NCBI RefSeq assembly: GCF_028713515.1
Contig: NZ_JAQTOD010000003.1
Coordinates: 124,001-188,000 of the forward strand
DNA: 64,000 bases
From: Sulfurimonas sp.
GTDB taxonomy: Bacteria; Campylobacterota; Campylobacteria; Campylobacterales; Sulfurimonadaceae
Reading direction: 5' to 3'
Position 1 is the first letter of the stretch, and every line of letters starts with the position of its first letter. Shown piece after piece: positions 15,698-22,752 of the stretch. A program made the position numbers and the translations under genes. The notes beneath the pieces were generated by a model that saw only the letters and a program-made list of their open reading frames with translations, did not search any database and had not been told where the DNA came from.

Positions 15698-16234
15698 TTA
15701 CTTATCTACTTTTTGCACAAAGTGACACTCAGTTGTAGAGTATGGACAAGTTTTTACAATGCTCATCTCAAACTGCTCTTCAACAATACCACCATCTTTT
15801 CTATCATAGTGGCGCATCGCTGCACGAAAAGCCGTTAAAACCATATTTGCACTATCTTGATGCTCTGTAGAAATTCTTTCAACCTGCTCACCCTCTGGCT
15901 TCGTTAAGTCAATTTTTGGCGCTTTAATATTTGCGTACGACTCATTCAAATCCGCCTCAAGCGCACTTACTGCTTTCAAAACATTTACAATCTCATCACC
16001 TTTAATCATCTCTGTAAGCAGTGAACCAAGCGTTGTTGTGTCTTGATTTCCATTTGTTCCAAACTTAATATCCAAAATAGTTTTATCATCTCTTTTTATG
16101 TACATTATTACATAAGTTTTAGTCGCATGGTCAATCCCAACACCAACGCAATCAGCATCTTCGATTTTCCCATAATTTTCAGGCTGCATAAGATGTTTGC
16201 CTATCTCTGCCTCTAGCTCTTTTTGCTCGTTCAT
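15698..16234 (-). CDS. NifU/IscU-N-like protein with degenerate cluster ligands
   Basis: 178 aa from ATG 16232-16234, chosen because GGAG lies 6 nt upstream; an ATG 12 nt earlier would place GGAG inside the gene. Early segments match the IscU/NifU N-terminal fold: MQPENYGKIEDADCVGVG (first ligand Cys present), VIMYIKRDDKTILDIKFGTNGNQDTTTLGSLLTEMIKG. In true scaffolds the second Cys lies in this G-C-x-A position, but here it is replaced by Gln/Asp. The family's third Cys is not found, although two Cys occur in the C-terminal TCPYSTTECHF. It may be a non-scaffold derivative or bind metal differently. Confidence 0.6.
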   Translation of the reverse strand: MNEQKELEAEIGKHLMQPENYGKIEDADCVGVGIDHATKTYVIMYIKRDDKTILDIKFGTNGNQDTTTLGSLLTEMIKGDEIVNVLKAVSALEADLNESYANIKAPKIDLTKPEGEQVERISTEHQDSANMVLTAFRAAMRHYDRKDGGIVEEQFEMSIVKTCPYSTTECHFVQKVDK

Positions 16235-16259
16235 TTTCTGCTCCATATTGGTAGTGCTC

Positions 16260-16298
16260 TTTGTAATTCTTGAAAAACTTGTTTTTTCATAGCTTTAG
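16260..16298 (+). repeat. 39-bp dispersed repeat, copy 1
   Basis: TTTGTAATTCTTGAAAAACT followed by TGTTTTTTCATAGCTTTAG. It nearly matches 21271-21308 (38 bp, one substitution and one indel). It contains the palindrome TGAAAAAC-TT-GTTTTTTCA and spans the end of the dCMP deaminase gene and the gap to the NifU-like gene. On the minus strand it includes a possible 19-codon reading frame (16290-16231) that overlaps the NifU-like start as ATGA. Confidence 0.5.
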
Positions 16299-16738
16299 TG
16301 GGTAACATCAAGCTGTTCTATGCTCACACGATTGTCTTTTATAAATTTTGATATAACCTCAGAATGAGTGTGTTCGTATGGCGTAAGATAAACTATTCGT
16401 TTAACCCCGCTTGCAATGATGTTTTTACTACATTCACTACAAGGCTCTAGCGTTACAAAGATGGTTGCACCTTCTATGCTTATCCCTTTTCTCGCCGCCC
16501 AGATTATGGCGTTCATCTCTGCATGTATCTCATAAGTTTTTGACCACTCGTGATGCTCTTTTGTGTAGTTGTCATCCCAATAATCACGACAGTTCATATA
16601 GCCTGCTGGCGTGCCGTTGTAGCCCGTACTTAGGATTCTTCCATCTTTAACTATTACGGCGCCAACTTGCTTAGAGACGCACTTTGAAGCAGTTGCTATC
16701 TCTTGTGCGATTTTTATAAAATTTTTATCACTTAGCAT
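16295..16738 (-). CDS. Deoxycytidylate (dCMP) deaminase
   Basis: 147 aa zinc deaminase. Catalytic HAEMNAI (His zinc ligand and proton-shuttling Glu) and LEPCSECS (two Cys zinc ligands) are intact, and STGYNGTPAGYMNCRDYW is typical of dCMP deaminases and their ComE relatives. It converts dCMP to dUMP for dTTP synthesis. Start ATG 16736-16738 overlaps the end of the SurA-like gene by 11 nt, so translation is coupled. Confidence 0.85.
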   Translation of the reverse strand: MLSDKNFIKIAQEIATASKCVSKQVGAVIVKDGRILSTGYNGTPAGYMNCRDYWDDNYTKEHHEWSKTYEIHAEMNAIIWAARKGISIEGATIFVTLEPCSECSKNIIASGVKRIVYLTPYEHTHSEVISKFIKDNRVSIEQLDVTH

Positions 16739-17576
16739 CTTGTTTTGATTCTCTTATGATTTTAATGTCTGCATTTCCTCTTAATCTTGCGAAGTAATCA
16801 CTCAGAACCTGCTCTCTTTTGTCTTCCATGATAAGATTTATAACTTGATTTTTAACACCCTCGAAGTTATCTTCATTTATTGTTTTTATATCTTTTATAA
16901 AAAATAGCATAAACCCGTCTTTGCCATCCGGAACAATCTGGGTATAACTTTTTACTTGCGCCTTTGATAAAAACCTTACAAGCTCTGGTGAGATTTTTTT
17001 GGCGTCAAGAAGCTCTTTCGTCTCTAAAAGTGATTTTGATAAAAACATAGGATTTGCCATCTTTTTCTCAAGAATTTCTCTATCTTTAGAGTTATAGATG
17101 ATAACATCAAAAAAACTAGGATGTGAAAACTCCTCTTTGTGAAGCGTAAAATACTCTTTTGCCTCTTGTTCGCTCGGTTGTGGTACTGAAGTATAAGCAA
17201 TTGAGGAGTAGAGTTTTTGAGAGAGAAGTTTCTCTTTAATCTTCTGCTTAAACTCGGTGGAATTCAATCCGTTTGAGCCTCGAACCGCTTCATAAAACTC
17301 ATCAACACTCATGTTGTTTTTAGTTGCCATATTTTTTATATCATCGTAAACTTCTGTGCTCGTAACACTTATTTTTCGCTCTTGCGTCTCTAGCTCTTCT
17401 AGCTTTTTTCTTATGAGGTTATCTGTCGCACCCTTTGCGCTTAGATCTGAAGTTGTCATCTCTTTTTCAAGATCACTAAGCGTAATAATGCTCCCTTTTA
17501 CGATGACAGCAATACCATCAATCATCTCTGCACTCAGAAGCGTGGTTAAAATAAGAGCTAAAAATATTTTGTACAT
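16728..17576 (-). CDS. SurA-like periplasmic peptidyl-prolyl isomerase/chaperone
   Basis: 282 aa with a signal peptide (MYKIFLALILTTLLSAE). The SurA N-terminal chaperone domain follows: DGIAVIVKGSIITLSDLEKEM, then a helical region with GLNSTEFKQKIKEKLLSQKL. A reduced parvulin-like domain comes next (PSEQEAKEYFTLHKEEFSHPSFFDVIIYN to DGFMLFFIKDIK). It helps outer membrane proteins fold. RBS AGGAT lies upstream of ATG 17576. It is transcribed divergently from gltX. Confidence 0.8.
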   Translation of the reverse strand: MYKIFLALILTTLLSAEMIDGIAVIVKGSIITLSDLEKEMTTSDLSAKGATDNLIRKKLEELETQERKISVTSTEVYDDIKNMATKNNMSVDEFYEAVRGSNGLNSTEFKQKIKEKLLSQKLYSSIAYTSVPQPSEQEAKEYFTLHKEEFSHPSFFDVIIYNSKDREILEKKMANPMFLSKSLLETKELLDAKKISPELVRFLSKAQVKSYTQIVPDGKDGFMLFFIKDIKTINEDNFEGVKNQVINLIMEDKREQVLSDYFARLRGNADIKIIRESKQDAK

Positions 17577-17668
17577 TAATTATCCTGTTTGTTAATAGAG
17601 CGCTTATTTTACCCATCTTTAACAAATATTTGCCTAAAATTCGGCTATTAAAAACATAAAGGCTCCCT

Positions 17669-19063
17669 ATGGTTGTTACTCGTTTTGCCCCAAGTCCTAC
17701 TGGCTATCTTCATATTGGCGGTTTAAGAACTGCTCTTTTTTCCTATCTTTGGGCGAAAAAAAATGGTGGAAAGTTTTTTCTTCGTATTGAAGATACCGAC
17801 AAAGCTAGAAATTCTGTTGAAGCAGCAGAGGCTATTTTAAGAGCTTTTGAGTGGCTTGGACTAGAGCATGATGGCGAGATAATTTACCAATCAAGAAGAG
17901 ATGATATATATGCTGCCTATATAAAGCAACTTCTAGATGAGGGCAAAGCTTACAGATGTTATATGTCAAAAGAGGAGCTTGATGCTCTTCGTGAGACTCA
18001 GATGGCAAACAAAGAGAGAGCAAAGTATGATGGCAGATATCGTGATTTCAACGGTATTCCGCCAGAGGGCAGAGATAGCGTTATCCGCATAAAATCACCT
18101 CTTAGTGGTGAGATTATCGTTAGAGATGGAGTCAAGGGTGATGTTGTCTTTAGAGCCGAAGATATTTTAGATGATTTTGTTATCGCTCGCTCTGATGGCT
18201 CGCCGACTTATAACTTCGTTGTAGCCGTTGATGATTCATTAATGGGTGTAACTGAGGTTATAAGAGGGGATGATCACCTCTCAAATACACCAAAGCAGAT
18301 AGTGGTCTATGAGGCTCTCGGTTTTGCTCTTCCAAAATTTAACCATGTCCCGATGATTCACAACTCTGAAGGAAAGAAACTAAGCAAACGAGACGGCGCT
18401 ACTGATGTTATGGCTTACAAAGATATGGGTTACACTCCAGAAGCGCTACTGAACTTTTTAGTTCGTTTAGGCTGGAGTCATGGGGATCAAGAGATATTTT
18501 CAATGGATGAGATGATAGAGCTGTTTAATCCAAAAGATATAAACAGATCCGCATCAATCTACAACACCGAAAAACTTGACTGGTTAAGTTCTCACTATAT
18601 AAAAAATATGTCAAATGATAAACTAGCGAAACTATTGGAATTTTACGGTCTAGCTTTGACATCTCATGATAAAAAAGAGATTTTGTTAGATGCGTTAAAA
18701 GATAGAGCAAAAACTATAAAAGAGCTAGCGAATCTTATTGGCGAGATAGTTGTAGCACCAGAAAACTACGATGAAGCTACTATGACTAAAGCCTTTAAAG
18801 GCGAAGCGGTAGATGTTTTAAAAGCATTTATGATAAAAATCAACTCCTCAAATGAGCTACATCTTCCAAGTGATTATCATCATTTGATGGAAGAGGTTGT
18901 CAAAGAGATGGAGGTTGGTTTTGGAAAGATTGGTCAGCCTCTTAGAGTTGCGCTTTTAGGCAAACTCTCAGGTCCTGCACTTGATAGCGTAATGGCGATA
19001 ATTGGCAAAGATGAGACTCTACAAAGAATTTCAAAGGCTCTCTCTGCACACTCTTCGATATAA
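17669..19063 (+). CDS. gltX: Glutamyl-tRNA synthetase, GltX1 type
   Basis: 464 aa. Class I signature FAPSPTGYLHIGGLRTALFS at the start, FFLRIEDTD, and the KMSKS-loop equivalent KLSKRDGATDV. The overall sequence resembles Helicobacter pylori GltX1 closely (YRCYMSKEELDALRE, FIIARSDG-type segment FVIARSDGSPTYNFVV, VIRGDDHLSNTPKQIV). Campylobacterota usually carry a second GltX that charges tRNA-Gln, and it is not in this window. Enzyme role: charging tRNA-Glu in the cytoplasm. Confidence 0.95.
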   Translation: MVVTRFAPSPTGYLHIGGLRTALFSYLWAKKNGGKFFLRIEDTDKARNSVEAAEAILRAFEWLGLEHDGEIIYQSRRDDIYAAYIKQLLDEGKAYRCYMSKEELDALRETQMANKERAKYDGRYRDFNGIPPEGRDSVIRIKSPLSGEIIVRDGVKGDVVFRAEDILDDFVIARSDGSPTYNFVVAVDDSLMGVTEVIRGDDHLSNTPKQIVVYEALGFALPKFNHVPMIHNSEGKKLSKRDGATDVMAYKDMGYTPEALLNFLVRLGWSHGDQEIFSMDEMIELFNPKDINRSASIYNTEKLDWLSSHYIKNMSNDKLAKLLEFYGLALTSHDKKEILLDALKDRAKTIKELANLIGEIVVAPENYDEATMTKAFKGEAVDVLKAFMIKINSSNELHLPSDYHHLMEEVVKEMEVGFGKIGQPLRVALLGKLSGPALDSVMAIIGKDETLQRISKALSAHSSI

Positions 19064-19093
19064 AACCTACACTCCTTAAGAGGCCTCATGGCC

Positions 19094-20503
19094 TCAATCT
19101 AATTTTGAGAGATTCTCAAACAGCTGCACATATCTATCAATATTTTCTACAACTATATCCACCAACTTAGGGTCAAAATGTTTGCCTCTCTCCTCTTTAA
19201 GTAGCGCAACCGTGTCCTCTACACTCCACGCTCTCTTGTAAACGCGCTTAGAGAGCAGAGCATCAAAAACATCAACAATCGCAACTATTCTTGCATAAAT
19301 GCTTATCTCCTCGCCTTTGAGCCCTCTTGGATAGCCAGTTCCATCATATTTTTCGTGATGCTCGTAAGCGATAATAGATGCAATTTTGAGTATCTGACGG
19401 TTTGAATTTTTTAAAATATCATAGCCCATAAGAGCATGTGATTTCATTCCAGCATACTCATTTTGTGTCAATTTTCCAGGCTTGTTTAAAATAGCATCAG
19501 CAATGCCTATCTTTCCGATATCGTGCAGAGGCGAAGTGATTTCTATAAGCTTTATCTGCTCATCGCTCATGCCGTAGTCTTTGGCTATTACCTTGCTCAT
19601 CATTGCAACTCGTCTAGTGTGAAATTTTGTCTCATCCGACCTTATCTCTTCTATTTGTCCAATGGTTAGCATAGTCTCTTTTAGCGTTGATTCTATCTCT
19701 TCGTTTAAGAGCTCTAGTTGCCTGTTTTTATCTTGCAGTTGCTTCTCTTTTTCTGTAACGGTTCTGTTAAAATTGTTGATATTTCGCACAACCTCATCAA
19801 ACTCTATGCTCTCATACTTTTGGCTATCTATATCTTTATGTGATATATAAGCAATTTCACCATCACTAATGATATTTATAAGTGGCTTGCGGATATACCG
19901 CTCTATTACATGAAACATATCAAGTATCGTAATTAAGGCAAACAAAAGTAATAACCCAACAATTATATAGGCATTTTTTAGTACAAAGTTTTGATATGCA
20001 CTAATATCCATACTGATATCTATAGCACCCAAAACCTCACCGTCCTTAGCTTTATGACACTGCAGACAGTTAAAGCTGCCCTGTGAACTTGCAATGTAGG
20101 GGACAATGGCTTTGACTCTACTTTTTGTGTCCATCCACTCTATATACATCTCTTTTTGCACTAGTATATTTCTAGTGGTACTGTTCTCTTTTTTTTCAGA
20201 TAGATTTGATTCTCCATACTGCTTTATAACACTATCTCCACGAATTATTTTAATAGATGCTATGTCATGGACGGAGGATATCTCATTTAAAAAATACTCC
20301 CGCTTATCCATAATTCCAGCCTTCATTTGAGCAGTAAGACCAGCTTTTATAATTTCTGAAACTGACTTTATTTCATTCTCAACAACAAACTGAAAAAAAC
20401 TTCTGTAACTCAAACCTATTGCAAAAACTATAAGTAAAATAGAGACAATAAACACCTGTAGCAGGCGAGTTAGCGTTATTTTTTTGATACTCTTTTTTCT
20501 CAT
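19094..20503 (-). CDS. Membrane HD-GYP phosphodiesterase with haem-motif periplasmic sensor
   Basis: 469 aa from ATG 20501-20503 (AGAGGG 5 nt upstream; a GTG two codons earlier is too close to it). Span 1 about residues 15-33, a periplasmic domain, span 2 about 172-196, then a coiled-coil linker and an HD-GYP domain. The periplasmic part contains CLQCH at 146-150, a c-type haem attachment motif as in DUF3365-like sensors, followed by GAIDISMD. The HD-GYP part has HDIGKIG, AYEHHEKYDGTGYPRGL and VAIVDVFDALLSKR, all catalytic residues intact. It should cleave cyclic di-GMP in response to redox or gas signals. The haem role is inferred. Confidence 0.85.
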   Translation of the reverse strand: MRKKSIKKITLTRLLQVFIVSILLIVFAIGLSYRSFFQFVVENEIKSVSEIIKAGLTAQMKAGIMDKREYFLNEISSVHDIASIKIIRGDSVIKQYGESNLSEKKENSTTRNILVQKEMYIEWMDTKSRVKAIVPYIASSQGSFNCLQCHKAKDGEVLGAIDISMDISAYQNFVLKNAYIIVGLLLLFALITILDMFHVIERYIRKPLINIISDGEIAYISHKDIDSQKYESIEFDEVVRNINNFNRTVTEKEKQLQDKNRQLELLNEEIESTLKETMLTIGQIEEIRSDETKFHTRRVAMMSKVIAKDYGMSDEQIKLIEITSPLHDIGKIGIADAILNKPGKLTQNEYAGMKSHALMGYDILKNSNRQILKIASIIAYEHHEKYDGTGYPRGLKGEEISIYARIVAIVDVFDALLSKRVYKRAWSVEDTVALLKEERGKHFDPKLVDIVVENIDRYVQLFENLSKLD

Positions 20504-20704
20504 TATCACCCTCTAAACTATAATAATTGTTTATATAGTTAATTCAATATTGTAAACTTTTTTTTCTTATATAATACTACTAATGCGAAACTTAAAGAGC
20601 CTAATTGCCTCTTAATCAATATTTATATAAAATGGTATTGCCTATTAATAGTAAAAAGATTTATGAAAAGGGTGTTTCTGTATAAAAAAGGTTGATGGCA
20701 ATTT

Positions 20705-21238
20705 ATGAATAAAAAATACTTAATTCTACACGGTTGGGGCGGAAGCGATTTTCCACATTGGCAGAGTTGGCTCGCTGGTGAACTCGCTAAAAACTACTCA
20801 ACTGTAAGTTTTTTAAAATTTAGTGATTTTGATTTTCCAGATAAGAACAGATGGATGAATGAGTTAAAAAAAGAGCTAGAAGAGTTTAAGCCAGATGTCG
20901 TTATTTGTCACTCCATAGCAAACATACTCTGGTTTCAAATGTGTCATGAGTTTGTATTGGTTGAGCTTGAAAAACTATATCTTGTGGCACCTCCATCACT
21001 TAAGTGTGATATTGCAGAGCTTAATAGCTTTTATCCATGCGCAACTCCTACAAACTTATATGCCAAAGAGTCACTACTTATAACCTCAACAAACGATCCA
21101 TATCTCTCAGTGGATGAAGCAAAATCTCTTCAAAAATCTCTTGATATTCCTATGAAAATTTTAGAAAATGCAGGGCATATAAATAGTGATAGTGGATATG
21201 GAGAGTGGCCTTGGATACTAGAAAATATCATAGAATGA
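20705..21238 (+). CDS. RBBP9/YdeN-type serine hydrolase
   Basis: 177 aa alpha/beta hydrolase. YLILHGWGGSDFPHWQSWL is the family opening, the nucleophile Ser sits in VICHSIANIL (C-H-S-x-A in place of G-H-S-x-G), Asp in STNDPYLS, and His in AGHINSDSGYGEWP, the hallmark of the RBBP9/YdeN family. Substrate unknown; esterase activity is likely. It lies 24 bp upstream of the carbonic anhydrase promoter and is transcribed in the same direction. Confidence 0.85.
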   Translation: MNKKYLILHGWGGSDFPHWQSWLAGELAKNYSTVSFLKFSDFDFPDKNRWMNELKKELEEFKPDVVICHSIANILWFQMCHEFVLVELEKLYLVAPPSLKCDIAELNSFYPCATPTNLYAKESLLITSTNDPYLSVDEAKSLQKSLDIPMKILENAGHINSDSGYGEWPWILENIIE

Positions 21239-21262
21239 TGTTATCCATTTTTAAAAAAAGCC

Positions 21263-21268
21263 TATAAT
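21263..21268 (+). promoter_or_regulatory. Probable -10 box (TATAAT) for the carbonic anhydrase gene
   Basis: TATAAT at 21263-21268, 85 bp before the start codon, with a weak -35-like TTATCC at 21241-21246 (16-bp spacing). The transcript would begin just before the dispersed repeat at 21271, placing its hairpin at the 5' end of the leader. Confidence 0.45.
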
Positions 21269-21270
21269 GC

Positions 21271-21308
21271 TTTGTAATTTTTGAAAAACTTGTTTTTCAT
21301 AGCTTTAG
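21271..21308 (+). repeat. 38-bp dispersed repeat, copy 2
   Basis: TTTGTAATTTTTGAAAAACT followed by TGTTTTTCATAGCTTTAG. It is near-identical to 16260-16298, with the perfect 8-bp-stem hairpin TGAAAAAC-TT-GTTTTTCA. It lies in the leader between the hydrolase and carbonic anhydrase genes. Confidence 0.5.
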
Positions 21309-21353
21309 AGACTTGTTCGTTTTGGCGAGCAACATAAAATAAAAGGATGAAAG

Positions 21354-22010
21354 ATGTCGCATGATGGACTATTTACTGGAAATGAACTCTTTAGAAAAAG
21401 CTACTGCAGAGCTCATGAGAAAGAGTTTTTAGAGTTAGCCAAAAAGGGTCAAAATCCAAAAGCTTTATATATTGGATGTTCAGACTCAAGAGTGATTCCA
21501 GATATGATGACAAATAGCGCTCCGGGAGATCTGTTTGTTGTCAGAAATGTCGGTAACTTTGTAGCACCTTACAGCCCCAGCGAAGATTTTCACTCAACAG
21601 CATCTGCTATAGAGTACGCTGTGAGCATTTTAGAAGTAAAACATATAATCGTTTGCGGACACACTCAATGTGGGGCAATCGAAGCTATTCACGATAAAAG
21701 CGAACTTAATTCCGAAGAGTTAATCCACACAAGAAAATGGCTAACTTTGGGCGAACAACCAAAAAAACAGGCTATTTTAGCACTTGGAAGAGATGCAGAC
21801 AGAGAAACTCTTTTGCGTTTGACAGAGAAACTCTCGGTAATTTCTCAGATAGAAAATCTCTTGACTTACCCATCTGTAAAAAAGAGAGTAGATGCTGAAG
21901 AGATTCAACTCCACGGCTGGATTTATAACATTGCAACTGGCGAAGTAGATTACTACAATCCTGAGACACTATATTTTGAGCCACTAAGTTCTTTAAAAAT
22001 AGAGGAGTAG
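21354..22010 (+). CDS. Beta-class carbonic anhydrase
   Basis: 218 aa. Zinc ligands and catalytic dyad are clear: IGCSDSRVIP (Cys, Asp-Arg), then VCGHTQCGAIEA (His, Cys). FVVRNVGNFVAPY is the family's conserved core. It interconverts CO2 and bicarbonate, supplying carbon to autotrophic pathways such as the reductive TCA cycle expected in this group. GGATGAAAG supplies the RBS for the ATG at 21354. It appears monocistronic. Confidence 0.93.
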   Translation: MSHDGLFTGNELFRKSYCRAHEKEFLELAKKGQNPKALYIGCSDSRVIPDMMTNSAPGDLFVVRNVGNFVAPYSPSEDFHSTASAIEYAVSILEVKHIIVCGHTQCGAIEAIHDKSELNSEELIHTRKWLTLGEQPKKQAILALGRDADRETLLRLTEKLSVISQIENLLTYPSVKKRVDAEEIQLHGWIYNIATGEVDYYNPETLYFEPLSSLKIEE

Positions 22011-22188
22011 TAAACAGTCTCATTGTGCTATGGACTATATTAGTCTCAAGGCTATAAAACCATCTCATGCAGTTTTTCCTAGATTAGTACCATCGTTAAG
22101 TTAGCAGTAGGCTAAAAGATCTTTTTTTTAACAATCTCAGGCGTCGCACCGCTACCAACACCTCCACCCAATGTTGAGATAATAAACA

Positions 22189-22243
22189 ATGTAATAGCAT
22201 ATTTTTAATATATAATACAGTATATAAATATGTAATAGCATAT
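22189..22243 (+). promoter_or_regulatory. Two 14-bp direct repeats flanking a -10 box (HipB-like operators)
   Basis: ATGTAATAGCATAT at 22189-22202 and again at 22230-22243, 41 bp apart (about four helical turns), with TATAAT at 22211-22216 and the small palindrome ATACAGTAT between. They precede the HTH gene at 22256. HipB-type antitoxins repress their own operon through repeated sites, so these are probably its operators. Confidence 0.5.
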
Positions 22244-22255
22244 ATTGGAGAGAGT

Positions 22256-22549
22256 ATGATAGAACTAGCTACACCTCAAGAGATTATAGTAAATCTTTCG
22301 AGTCTCATTGAAAATGAAAGAAGAATGCAAAATCTTCAGCAAAAAGAACTAGCATTAAAGGCGGATGTTCCACTTCCATCATATCGAGATTTTATCTATA
22401 AAAAGAGAATTTCACTCGAGAGTTTGATAAAAATATTGATTGCTCTTAGACTTTTTGATAACATTAGCGGACTTTTAAAACAACGAGAGTACAAAACTCT
22501 TGATGAGATTAAGAAGGAAGATTTACTACTAAAAAGGATTGTCAAGTGA
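22256..22549 (+). CDS. HipB-like Xre-family HTH regulator
   Basis: 97 aa. After a short lead (TPQEIIVNLSSLIENERRMQN) comes a Cro/CI-type HTH: LQQKELALKADVPLPSYRDFIYKKRISLESLIKILIALRLFDNISGLLK. This form, where the third helix has PLPSYRDF in place of a classic recognition helix, is common in HipB antitoxins. RBS GGAGAG. The stop overlaps the GTG of a HipA N-terminal fragment (GTGA), as in intact hipBA operons. With the toxin broken, this protein is an orphan. Confidence 0.65.
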   Translation: MIELATPQEIIVNLSSLIENERRMQNLQQKELALKADVPLPSYRDFIYKKRISLESLIKILIALRLFDNISGLLKQREYKTLDEIKKEDLLLKRIVK

Positions 22550-22686
22550 ATAGTTACGAAGTTGATGCATCTATCTATGACAAAAAAATTGGAACAATTC
22601 TTTTAAAAAATGGTGTTGTTTATTTTGAGTATGACAAAGAGTTTAAAAACTCTAAGTTAGAAATCTCTCCGCTAAAGCTTCCTTAG
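22546..22686 (+). pseudogene. Truncated HipA N-terminal fragment
   Basis: GTG at 22546 overlaps the HTH stop. 46 codons follow, encoding an N1-type HipA subdomain: VDASIYDKKIGTILLKNG, VYFEYDKEF, LEISPLKLP, then TAG at 22684. A full HipA kinase has about 400 more residues, including the Ser/Thr kinase core; none is found before asnB. The 45 bp after the stop (22687-22731) read in frame as a short unrelated peptide. I call this decay of a HipBA toxin-antitoxin locus, though short HipA-N proteins exist in some split systems (HipBST), so a functional remnant cannot be excluded. Confidence 0.6.
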
Positions 22687-22752
22687 ATGAATGATATGTT
22701 GATGGAAAAAATCGAAGAGCATACGAAGGGATAACTAGATTCGTTATATTCT

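Noticed and set aside
16231..16290. 19-codon minus-strand frame within the dispersed repeat
   Set aside because: It overlaps the NifU-like start neatly (ATGA), but the matching frame is broken in the second repeat copy, so a conserved peptide is unlikely.
22105..22200. Minus-strand frame reading IISTLGGGVGSGATPEIVKK near the HipB-like promoter
   Set aside because: It looks protein-like (restriction-specificity or channel flavour), but has no start codon with RBS and is under 35 codons. Possibly a remnant; not supportable.
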